64,000 bases of DNA, from assembly GCA_964035795.1 (NCBI GenBank), contig OZ038326.1, positions 895,803-959,802 on the forward strand, in the 5' to 3' direction. Below the pieces are notes generated by a model, which was not told the origin of the DNA, made no database searches, and saw nothing but the letters and a program-made list of their open reading frames with translations. Below are positions 1 to 22,267 of this stretch, piece by piece (positions within the stretch are counted from its first letter, which is position 1; every line of letters starts with the position of its first letter). Made by a program: the position numbers and the translations under genes. The stretch is from Pterobdella sp. o SKG-2022 (Eukaryota > Annelida > Clitellata > Hirudinida > Piscicolidae).

Positions 1-295
1 CTAAATCATGGGTTCCAGTCTCATTCATTTATGCATCATTTATTTTTGCTATTTTCACTTCATGGAATTTTAAAATCACAACTAACATTTTCAATTAGTT
101 TCAAGGACGAGTCAATGCTACAATGTTTCAACATAGTTCATTCTTGAGTGTTTGAACGCTCTCAACATTTCAAACATAATAGAAACACACAAATAGACCC
201 TTCCTTAAATACAACAATTACAAACAGATAAACAAACCCTCTCTATGAATAAAAAACCTGCAAACACGTAAACAAAAACCCCTCAAACTACAAAG

Positions 296-736
296 GTATA
301 CAAAGACTTTGATTTGCCAGTAGAGTTAACGAACGTGTGGAGGTACCTGAAGAACGCCTACCAGACTGACACCTTCCTGGAGTCATGTCCTGCAGATCGA
401 GAAATTGTCGCCCACTATTTCAATAAGGTGCGTGTGATTATGTTTCAAATGAGAATGGGTTTTGTCTGGGTTATCCATAGTAGGTTATTATTTAGAATCT
501 ATGGTTTCTTGCGCAGATTATTGAAGTTTTTTTGTTAGCTTTAGTTTTTTGATACTTTATCAAATAATTTGTATATTATTTGTTCTCAATTTTGAGTTTT
601 TTAATTATATTGAAGTTTAAATAATCGTCTACCCACCATCATCTCCATGATCAAATCAACCTAGGTGCCTCACAGCATTTCTGAGAAATCACTCCTGTTG
701 AGAGATGATGAGAGGAGTTTGTCAACTCCACTGTGA
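296..736 (+). CDS. CLIC: CLIC family protein, C-terminal two exons (partial)
   Basis: This is the 3' end of a chloride intracellular channel (CLIC) gene, whose products have a glutathione-S-transferase-like fold and exist in soluble and membrane-associated forms. Exon 296-427 follows an AG acceptor and encodes YKDFDLPVELTNVWRYLKNA and then a CPADREI block, matching the last helices of CLICs (family pattern F/YDIP-E-T-WRYL-NAY then C-P/A-D-EI). It ends in phase 0 at GTGCGT. Exon 665-736 follows a CTAG acceptor in phase 0, adds about 23 residues rich in Ser, Leu, Asp and Glu, and stops at TGA (734-736). The GST-like thioredoxin half must lie left of the window. The short last exon rests on splice signals and phase only. 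The gene converges on NOTUM. Confidence 0.85.
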
Positions 737-1760
737 AGTGTGGTGGTGTGGTAGTGATGTGGTATATTGGTAGTGATGGTGTGAAGAAGGAAGAATAATG
801 TGGTGTGATGGTAATAGGCGTGTTTAGGGGAGGATGAGGTTGAAGAGGGATGCAAGGTGACGTTAAAGAAAAAGATATGGAGAAATTAGTGATGTACTAT
901 GATGTTGATAAAAGTGTGGAAAAGTATAAATGTAGTGTGAAGATGGAAACGAAGTTCGAATAGAAGTGAAACGATATTAAAAAACTAATGGCGAAATTGT
1001 GTGGAAATATCTTAAAATCAAAATTTCGAGGTCTATTTAAAACCGAAAAATCAATTTCAATGTGAATAATTAAATAAAATAAAGAAGTTCCATTGAAATA
1101 TAGTTTTAGCTTTTTGTTTCTGCGGCAGAATTGTAGTTATGAGGACTTCCTAATGTGGTATTATAGTTTAAAGCTATTTTTATTTTTGTTGGAGAATTTA
1201 AATACACAAAGTATTATGCTAAAACTTATTATTAAAATTCCTATGATAGTTTCTTGTATAGTTAGTTATGTAGATTGTCATGAATATGTTTAGAGATATG
1301 ATTATCCTCATTAGGAAGTCCAAATTGTCGTTGGTTGGTGCCTATCTACATTGGTTCGCCTTTTATTGAATTTCGTTTTTATTACTGTAATAATTATCAG
1401 TTCTATTCAATTTCTTGTTAATAAATTTACCTTGATGTTATTTCCGTAATGTTTTACAAGGGGTATTCATATATAATGCCACTTGTTCATAAATCATTTA
1501 CCACCTTTACATTTACATAAAAGGTTTTATACATGAAAATACTTTGAATTGAGAATTTAATACAACTTATCGTAAAAATTTTTAGTAGCTGGATCGACAA
1601 ATGAACGTATGAATGAAGTTAGAGTGATCGGAGTGGTTTATGTACAAGTTTCATCAAAGACTGCTAAAAGATTATTGAAAGACTAGCTATATAAAAGATA
1701 AAGAAAGAAAAAGAAAAACGTAGAGAACAATCTAATGTATGAGAAGCAGTTTAATGGACA
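737..1760. other. Convergent intergenic region (3' flanks of CLIC and NOTUM)
   Basis: No coding exon was recognised here. The stretch holds the presumed 3' UTR of CLIC, with AATAAA-like motifs near 1073, and the 3' flank of NOTUM on the other strand. Base composition is AT-rich with GTG/GATG-rich simple sequence around 740-850. Short open frames in this interval have no family resemblance. Confidence 0.6.
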
Positions 1761-7033
<5,273 letters not shown>

Positions 7034-7970
7034 TATGGTTTTCTTTCCATACAGATATCTAGTTTGATGTTCTAACGTTAAACGGTTTGAAACTTCTTAT
7101 AAATGCTCCCACACTCCACAAACATATATATATATATATATATATATATTATTACAAACAATTTGTATGTATGGAATAGCTTTTGGTGCAACGTGTCATC
7201 TTTACCCTCCCTCATACTATTAGTGATTATATTTTCAAAACTTCTAACTAACAAATTTGATTTCTATGACGTAAGTTTTATAGGAAAAGGTATTTATATG
7301 AATATATATAAGATAGATGCAGGAACAAGAAAGATATCTATTCGGTAAGGTAAGGAACTTTTGAATTCTCAAAAACCCATGGAATAAACGTAAAACTATA
7401 CGTATTTTCATTTATATTAATTTATAGACTGCAGTTATACGATCGTATATACTTGTTACATGAAAGGTTAAATAAATAGAGACGAGTGCAAAGTTAGAAA
7501 TGTACTGCAAATGCACTTCATTATCAGGGTGAGGTGTCTTTGTAGTCAAATCAGTTATGAAAAGGCGAGGAGCGTAGCTAATTAAACGAAACTTTTTCAA
7601 TTAAATTCTTTTTTAATCATGAAAAGATACTCAAAATGTTTTTCTGATGTTGTTTATAATTAATATCAAGCTTTGAGGATGTTTGTGATTTTAAATGAAA
7701 CTTAAAAAACAATAGTTTTCTAAAGATATCTTGCAATTTGTCTTGAAACTTGTATTCAAAAGATAGATATAAAGAAGGAATGAATGTTATCAGAAGAACT
7801 AGATATGCACTCAGCTTTAAAGTCGCGATTTGAACTTCAAGATTACAAATGAGCTATTAGCATTCCAGTCTAAAATTGAAAATGCTGTAAAAGACTGAAG
7901 ACAGAGAGGTTTCATTTTTTATTTGCAATCTATTTATGTGCATATAAATAATTTATTAACCAATTACAAA

Positions 7971-7978
7971 CTTTGATC
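7971..7978 (-). promoter_or_regulatory. Candidate TCF/LEF site 1 (CTTTGATC)
   Basis: Perfect match to the core A/T-A/T-CAAAG TCF/LEF consensus, extended to GATCAAAG on the minus strand. It lies about 0.94 kb upstream of the NOTUM start codon. NOTUM is a known direct target of Wnt/beta-catenin in other animals, which is the reason for the call. Confidence 0.4.
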
Positions 7979-8270
7979 GCCCACCACTTCGATGATGAAC
8001 ATAAAATTGCCCTAAGTTCGTTTGATAGCTCTTCGATACATCACAAATCATGTTATATCTAAGAAAACAAACATGGTTTAACTTTGTTTTTGGTGTAAAA
8101 TTTTTTTAACATTCAATTGAAAGATTCTTTTCAAAACGAAATAAAAAATTCCAAAAAAATACTCATAATAAAAATACTAATGAATAATAAATAATAATAA
8201 TAATAAATGAGGTGAAGATAAGTTTTTGATGTTCATCAGAAAGTTGGTGCTTAAAAACAATATGTTCGGG

Positions 8271-8278
8271 GATCAAAG
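8271..8278 (+). promoter_or_regulatory. Candidate TCF/LEF site 2 (GATCAAAG)
   Basis: Second perfect GATCAAAG, about 1.2 kb upstream of the NOTUM ATG. Confidence 0.4.
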
Positions 8279-8305
8279 AAGAAATCTTCAGATCTCACCG
8301 CTCTT

Positions 8306-8403
8306 ACTTGATATCTCCAGCAGCCGTCCAATCCATCACATTCGCAATACCATCCGAATATTTGGTGCTTTTAATCGCTTCTATTTTTATCTTGAATGCT
8401 GGT
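8306..8403 (-). other. Coding-like patch, unassigned
   Basis: The minus strand is open for about 32 codons and reads IEAIKSTKYSDGIANVMDWT followed by AAGDIK, then a GTAAGA-type donor overlapping the stop. It has higher GC than its surroundings and ordinary amino-acid composition. No initiating Met or partner exon was found and the family is not recognised. It could be an exon of an unseen gene, a relic exon, or chance. Confidence 0.25.
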
Positions 8404-8630
8404 GATAATCGTTTTTAAATATTGTTTCCATCTTAATTATTTGAAAAACTCAAATGAATATAAGTTAATTCGATTCCTAGAGAGATTTGCTGTCGAAAAA
8501 ATGGCCCATCAAACTTGAAAAGATTCATAATAATATCAAACCCATAAAAATCTTTGGAACTTTAAAGAGAATTCTATGAAAAAGCGTAATAATAAACTAA
8601 GTCATACATAGTTGTTTTTATTTAAGACGA

Positions 8631-8638
8631 GATCAAAG
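8631..8638 (+). promoter_or_regulatory. Candidate TCF/LEF site 3 (GATCAAAG)
   Basis: Third perfect GATCAAAG in the NOTUM-MOSMO interval, about 1.6 kb from the NOTUM ATG and 0.5 kb from the MOSMO ATG. Confidence 0.35.
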
Positions 8639-9140
8639 CCTCCCGAAAAGATAAACGAGTAAATGGAGTTATCTCTTCCTTATTTATTCTCGTGCTAAAT
8701 TGCAATTGATAATAATAACTTTAAAAAATAAATATCGTATTGAAAACTTTTGGCAAAAACATTAAGTAGAAAGCTGAAATTTTATATGTTTTTCAAGTAT
8801 TTTTTCACTCGATTGCCAATAAAATGAAGGAAATATTCGGCTGAATAAAAAAATCAGTTATGGAGCATTTTCATGGAAACAGTCGGAGTTTAGACAGGAA
8901 TAGCTTTTTTACATATGTTGTGCTTTTAGAAATAATAATTATTTGTTTGAAAAAAATGAAAATGAATGAAAAAACAAATAGAATATTTTGGAAAAAATTA
9001 TTTTAAATAAAAAACAATTGTTTTATGAAGAAAAATTCTGTTTTCATATAAAACGGGTTTCTTTTTTTAAAAATTATCCGCTTTCACAAACATGCACATT
9101 TAAAAGTAAATTTCGCAGATAGCATTAAAAATGTTGCAAA

Positions 9141-9999
9141 ATGGATAAATTGAGCGTAATTTCTGGGGCATTATTTGTGGCAGCAGATGTTTTTGCTATC
9201 GCTAGTTTGTGTATGCCTTACTGGATTGTATCCAGTGTGAATGGTTAGTATCAATTGGTATGGATGTTTCCCATAAATAATAATATTGAGGATATAATTA
9301 TTCAATGAAATTATTTTCAGCTATATTTAGATATGCTGTTTTGATTAAAAAAGTCACATTATTTCAAAAATAAAAATTTTTGTTGAGATTAGCATATGAA
9401 CTACCAATTTATAGATAATTTTATGATATCATATTTTAAAGTTGTGGTCAACAATAAATTCAAACAAAAGATTAATTTTATATAACACTAAACACCAGGA
9501 TACACTTATTTGGGATTGTTGCAGGTATGTCTCACCATATACAACCGTGAGATTGAGTGCTTCACACCAGACACCATTCAGCCTGAATGGTTATTTGTTT
9601 TCATTACAATTTTTTTAGGTATTCTTTTCATCACTGCTACCATCATCCTTCTCATTATCTCGTGTTGGAGGTATAATGCTATCAAGCTTGCTCGTTGGTC
9701 AGGGTTTGTTGCAAGTAAGCAATTTATAATCTTGAAAAGAATGAAGTGTTTCAAAATTATATACTTTTTTTCTTATAAAAAAATATTTAAAACATTCCGA
9801 ATCACCCACAGTGGTACTATTATGCATGGCAGCAGTAATCTTCCCAATTGGATTTCGGATGGAGCATCTTGGATCTGGTCCCTTTTATCTTCCTCATAAT
9901 TATCAAGTTGGAGTCTCGTACATTTTCTTCCTTCTTTCTCTCTGGATCACTGTTGTTTCTGAACTTTTTGCGGGGAAAGTCTGTCTCCCACATTTTTAA
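9141..9999 (+). CDS. MOSMO: Modulator of Smoothened protein (MOSMO)
   Basis: Four-pass membrane protein of the claudin/PMP22-like superfamily. In vertebrates MOSMO works with MEGF8 and MGRN1 to remove Smoothened from the cell surface and dampen Hedgehog signalling. Exons are 9141-9243, 9499-9714 and 9812-9999 (168 aa; the human protein has a similar length). The start is MDKLSVISGALFVAADVFAI, nearly identical in pattern to vertebrate MOSMO. Exon 2 carries PEWLFVFITIFLGILFITAT (TM2) and WRYNAIKLARW. Exon 3 carries MVLLCMAAVIFPIGFRMEHL (TM3), then TM4 and the terminal LFAGKVCLPHF block, which is diagnostic. Junction codons are G|GA and A|TG. The gene is divergent from NOTUM. Its stop lies only 274 bp before the LONP1 start codon on the same strand. 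Confidence 0.93.
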
Positions 10000-10273
10000 A
10001 ATATAGTGTTAGTATTGTACATAAATTATTTTGACTCAAATTTTTAATATTTAAACTTGATGTCATATCTATTTTTTAGTGTGTTTTATATGCTTTTGAA
10101 AAAAAAATTCGTTGATGCTCTAGAAAAAACAATTTTAAAACAATTCTTAATAAATTCATGTCAGTACTCCATTTAAAAAAAATCAAATATGTAATAGATT
10201 TTAATGAATTAAACCGCAGAATGCATACAACACTCGAAATCACTATATTATCGCTCGTAATCTAAAGTACAAA

Positions 10274-17241
<6,968 letters not shown>

Positions 17242-17857
17242 TTTCGCTACAAAGTTCTCTCCATCTCCCATCATTCTATCATTCTACACCATTTCGTACA
17301 TCAATTATGTTCTCTATCGTCATTCACTGTTTTGTGAAAATATTTCTGTTTAATTGAAGAAAAAATTTTAGTTTCGTAAAAGTTTTTAAGTAAAAACTAA
17401 TGTAAAGCGCTACAAAGAATCCACGATTTACATTGTTTCAAGATCAACAAGTAATCTAAAACTAAATCAATTTCCAAAGTTTCAAAAACGATTTAAAATA
17501 CATTAATGCAGGTACCAATTAATATTTGTTTGAACGCCGGTAACGTTGTTACCATATGATTCTCCATCTAATTGAATTGACTATAGGGTAATATAGTCAT
17601 GGAAACAATGATAGAATTTAATTATGGATTATAACAATCAACATTTCAATACACCCACCTTGTAAACTTCATCTGAATATCAAAACATCAGTATAAAAGT
17701 AGAAAATTTTAAAAATTTAAATAAAACATTAAATTGAGAAACAAACATAAATTAAAATAAAGTAATGGGCATTTAAATAACAAAAATGGTAGACGGATGG
17801 ACAATTGATTAAAGAGGTGGTCAGACGGACTATCGATGGAAAGGTAGTGTGTGGTGG
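17242..17857. other. Convergent intergenic region (LONP1 / SNX27)
   Basis: Tail-to-tail interval of about 0.6 kb containing both 3' UTRs. AATAAA-like signals are present on both strands (for example near 17720). No other gene seen. Confidence 0.6.
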
Positions 17858-20800
17858 TCAAGACAGAGTGTGCTTGGCGAGTTGACTGGTTTGTATCATT
17901 TGGGGCGCCTGCAAAAATTATTCTTATTATTTTCGTTGTTATTATTATTATTCATAATTTAAATTTTTGAGGCTTTATATTGAAGCCAGGTATTTTTGAA
18001 TATGGAGTTTGATACTCTAGCAATTGAGCTAAACGAGTAAGGTTAAAAGGACCATCATCACCAACGTTCATGTTAAATTAGCATCATAAGACAATTCATA
18101 AGTGAAACTATTTGAAATATTCATAAACCCTTTTAATAATTTACACAAAAAAAGCTCACAATATTATAATAACACAAACAAACAAAAACTCACGTGTTTG
18201 CTCTGAAGTCTGATAACACGTTGTTTTTTGTTGCTTTTGCGGCACTCGAAGACCAAAGTGTTCGTTTCAGTGTGCATGCTCAGTACCTCTGGCCACTTGA
18301 AGTCAATCTTTTGACTTTGCTGTTTATTTTTTAATATATTACTGCATCACTATGATGATTCGTGTTTGATTCGACCAGCATACATAAGCAATGAAGTGAA
18401 TGTTTGATAAAATTGATCGTTCAGTCACACAAATGATGTTTAATATAAATATTAAAATCGAAAACAAATGAACAACACAGACACAAGGCCAACACAAATA
18501 CACAGAGACCAACATCAATGGTAGCATCTGCAGCACATGCGTGTAGAACCAGCCCTCTGACTCCCACCGACAAGACCACACCTCCTTCTTTCCTTGACTC
18601 ACATAAACAATATGGAAAAAACACGTCACCATACCCTACCAAGCACTGGCATGCCTTAATGAACTGCATGATGGTGGATGTGGGAGATAGAATAATGATA
18701 ATAATAGCGATTATGTGGTAATAGAGAGAAATTATAATGGTTGTTAACGAAGAAGATGGTGGTTATAGAGAAGCTAAAAATGACGGTGATGAATGAGAGA
18801 AACCAAGATGATGATGATGGTGGTAATACTGAATCTATGATAGTGGAGAATATTAAAATAATGATGTTGATGGTGATCAACCCCTCAACAACACAAACCT
18901 CTTTGCAGTCTTTATTCTTGAGACTCTTAACATGCGCCAATTGCTCACAAGTCCCCCCTAACTGGCCTCGCTCCAGTTGGTCCTGTGCCTGCAATCATTA
19001 TTAACGTGACCTTCACTGTTAAGTAGTACTATGTATGCAATGATAACTATTAGAAGTACTGCGTTTATTCATGAATTTGATTAGTATACTGAAATATTTA
19101 AGTATATAATGAAAAGGTATAAAATAATAAGCTGAAAATATTGAAAAGAATGGGAACTGCTTTGAATATCATATGAGCAATGCGACTTTAGTTTCAATCA
19201 AATTTTATAACACCTGAACAAAGAGGCGTATTTATAACAACATGCACCAACCATATAGAAGAGGAATTTGAGGGAAGTGTCATCATTAAATAGAACACTC
19301 CTCTCCTTTTCCACACTATTTAATAATCTGTCATGGAGGAAATAGCTCGAGTCATTTTCTCATATCTCTCATGAAACTTCCTTATGTTAAAACACTATTA
19401 TCTAGTAAAACCCCATTAAAAAATAACCTTCATTACAACAGTTAAGCACAAAAACTGGATGATAATGATGATGGTGGTAGTGATACTGACGGTGTTGGTG
19501 ATGATGATGGTGGTAGTGATACTGACGGTGTTGGTGATGATGATGGTGGTAGTGATACTGATGGTGTTGGTGATAATGATAGTGCTTAACGTGAGCTTCA
19601 ATTGATACAGCTATAGAACCTGTTGATGGAGATGCAGGACAGGGTGGATGAAGAGTAGTTTTCTATATAGATGTTGTGTGGTTTCTCATTTTCCTGCAGT
19701 CTCCTCTCTGTGATAATAATAGTTTGAAAATAATGATGAAATGATAATTGATGAAATAATCCAAATATAACCCATAATAAATTATACTGCTCTACATGTC
19801 TAAGTAACTGAGTTAAACAGCAGTTGTCCAATTATCACTTGGAATTATACAATGAGCATAAAGACTTGAACCTCACCAAAACTGTTCTCATCGATCTCAT
19901 GCAAGAAGAAACAGGATGCAACATCGGAGGACCAGCCCAGTTTGTGCACAATTGACTGAAAGTGGGTGTCAAGGGTTGTATTATTATCACTGTGGTGAGT
20001 TCTGTATACAAAAGTCTGATTTGATATGTATGTATGTTGTGTAGTAGATAGATGACATAATTCAAAATCTGGTTTTATAACCTATTATACAGACATTGAC
20101 CTGATTATTCTACAAACATTAATGTTTCATTATAGGATATTATACCTTATCACCTATTAAAACAAACACCTTCAAATGCCTCACTTGATAGACTTCACTG
20201 GCAGAAGCGAGTTGATGGATCTGAATGTTGAAACATGAGTGATCTGGGAGAAGTACTTTTAACTCCACTCTGTTCTGTGCAACCTGCCATCAACATCAAT
20301 GAAACATCATCATTCCCCATTCTAAAACATTTTCATAAAAATCACTATTGAATTTGTATGGTTTTGATTATAATGTTGCAATTATAAAAATAGTTTTTAT
20401 TCTTCAAATAATGCATGATACACCCATAACAAACTGTACCTTTTATCATTTGATTATAACTCTTATTTATACATCACTACAACAAGTATCAACACAACCC
20501 TGTGGTGATGTAAAACATGGAAGTACACTGACATTGAAAGAGATACATACACATGAGATGTTGGAGGGGGAGAGGAAGTCCCTGATGTAGTCACTCTCTG
20601 CTATGACCACTGTGCCACAAACTGCAAGGTTGTGTCATGATTGTGAGGTGTTTGCTTTAATGTGGAGTAAAAATTAATTATTATTATTATTATTACTCAT
20701 TTAATGTTTTTTTGTTTCATTCACATTAGGTTATCCTTGATACTTAATAAACCAATTAACCACAAGGTTTCATAGTCTTGGCTTAGGATCATGAAAAAAA

Positions 20801-22077
20801 CCACCTTGTTTCACGTGGTGAAATATTAATAAAAACAAACCTTTTTCAAGATAGAATTCTAATGCCCTTCTCCTTGCATCCAACTGCTGTTCCGATAATT
20901 GGAAAAGTTTCTTTCCAGGAAATTTTGGGAAATTGAAATCAGGGAAATCTCTTTTGAGAAGCTGATGTAGTCTGTAGAACTCACTGTACCTTCTTGAACA
21001 CAAATGCCTGCCAGCTATGTATATGTTGAAAATCTGTAGTGTGGTGAAGAATAGCAATCTTTATAATGAAAATTTTTAGTGTCATTAATAATAGCCTTAT
21101 TTCCTCAGAAAGATGTATTATAAACATAAACAACAAGACTATTTTTTTGGAAAATGCAGTATGAAAATATTGATGACTGCTAATGGATCTAATTAGAGAA
21201 TAATTCATAAATTTAACACCCCAAACTTACAGTGAACCTCTGAGAGTCTGCTTCGATGTTTTGAGTGCTAGGAATGGAAATGGGTAGTGATCTTTTTTCA
21301 GAGAAATCGATGAGAGAGGGGCATGAAGAATCATCACTGCCATCCAGACTATCTGCCAGAGCTCTGTGAGGTACTGAGATAACTGGGGGAATGAAATGAG
21401 AATTAAAAATGGAATCTTTCTTTTATAATAGCTGTGGATTAAATATATTAAAAATTGTTATTTTTTCAAGTAAAATGGGTTATAAAAAGAATTTGATTGA
21501 ATGATTATGACTGAAGTTACCTGTAAGGACAAGTCGATCACTGCCAGATCTTATCAAATCAACTACTTTTTTGTGTGTCGCTCCTTCTACATTTACTCCA
21601 TTTCTTTGGGTGTAATGCAGTTTTTGAATTTCATTTTAGCTAAAATTGAATAACTTAGTTATTCTAGAATTATCTCAGCTCACTGACAACTTATACATTA
21701 ACAAAACATAATTGAGTGTGAAAAAAAATTTTAATTTTCGTAAACTTTCAGTCAAAAACTCACACTTCGAGTATCCTATCTCCTTTGATGACCCCAGCTC
21801 TGTCAGCAGACCCATTCTTCAGCACAGCACTGACATGTTGCATGGGGGCGTACAACTCACCATTGATGCTCCTCAACTGTCCTCCTTCGTTCACTTGTCC
21901 TCTCACATTGAAACCAAAACCAGTCTCTGATTTTTCAATCACTACAACTCTGGCAGTTCCCACTGGCACTTTTGGCTTAATAGAGAATGTATAGTTGTTA
22001 ATTTTGTCATCGAAATTTTTTGATCTGTAATTGTAAGTATAATTTTCTTCCTCTTCTTCTTCTCTACTATGAGCCAT
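17858..22077 (-). CDS. SNX27: Sorting nexin-27 (PDZ-PX-FERM-like)
   Basis: Endosomal adaptor that couples PDZ-ligand cargo to retromer for return to the plasma membrane. Exons (minus strand): 22077-21764, 21603-21521, 21382-21231, 21033-20841, 20621-20551, 20283-20185, 19955-19877, 19707-19620, 19327-19252, 18988-18899, 18663-18514, 18307-18194 and 17908-17858; 519 aa (human about 540). The Glu-rich N-terminus is followed by the PDZ domain with the carboxylate loop GFGFNVRG and the SNX27-typical [14 protein letters not shown]. The PX domain has [11 protein letters not shown] and [11 protein letters not shown]. The FERM-like half includes [29 protein letters not shown] and IDFKWPEV. The C-terminal FERM segment is shorter and more diverged than in vertebrates. 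The gene is head to head with the FBXO36-like gene. Confidence 0.95.
17968..18048 (-). mobile_element. tRNA-like sequence (possible tRNA-derived SINE relic)
   Basis: On the minus strand TTAGCTCAATTGCTAGAG matches an RNA polymerase III A box (TRGYNNARNNG type), and TGGCTTCAATA about 40 nt later is a degenerate B box. The acceptor stem does not pair convincingly, so a SINE or pseudogene is likelier than a working tRNA. It lies in the last SNX27 intron. Confidence 0.3.
19461..19578. repeat. 36-bp minisatellite, three copies
   Basis: The unit GATGATGATGGTGGTAGTGA plus TACTGACGGTGTTGGT is repeated three times with one or two changes per copy, within an SNX27 intron (19252 to 19620). Confidence 0.9.
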
Positions 22078-22267
22078 ATTTATATTCGTAATTCTTAGAA
22101 TGAATTTATGATTACCAAAGAAGCTTTAAAAGAAAAGTAAAAAACAAGTTGATATTTTTAATAAAATATTTTTCAAAATATTATGTGCTATATTATTTTA
22201 TATTTTGAAATTATTTTTTTGTGCGAACGTTTTACTTGACAACGAGTAGGTATTTAAATTCGAAAGT
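22078..22267. promoter_or_regulatory. Putative bidirectional promoter, SNX27 / FBXO36-like
   Basis: Only 190 bp separate the two divergent start codons (minus-strand ATG ending at 22077, plus-strand ATG at 22268). Both genes' promoters or 5' UTRs must be here or inside the genes. The interval is AT-rich and has no clear TATA box at a fixed distance from either ATG. Confidence 0.55.

Larger units (their letters stand above)
7034..9140. other. Divergent intergenic region between NOTUM and MOSMO
   Basis: About 2.1 kb between two divergent start codons, so it should hold both promoters. A short (TA)n run lies near 7125-7149. GATCAAAG, or its complement CTTTGATC, occurs at 7971-7978, 8271-8278 and 8631-8638. 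A coding-like patch on the minus strand (8306-8403) is listed separately. The rest is AT-rich with no recognised exon. Confidence 0.6.
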
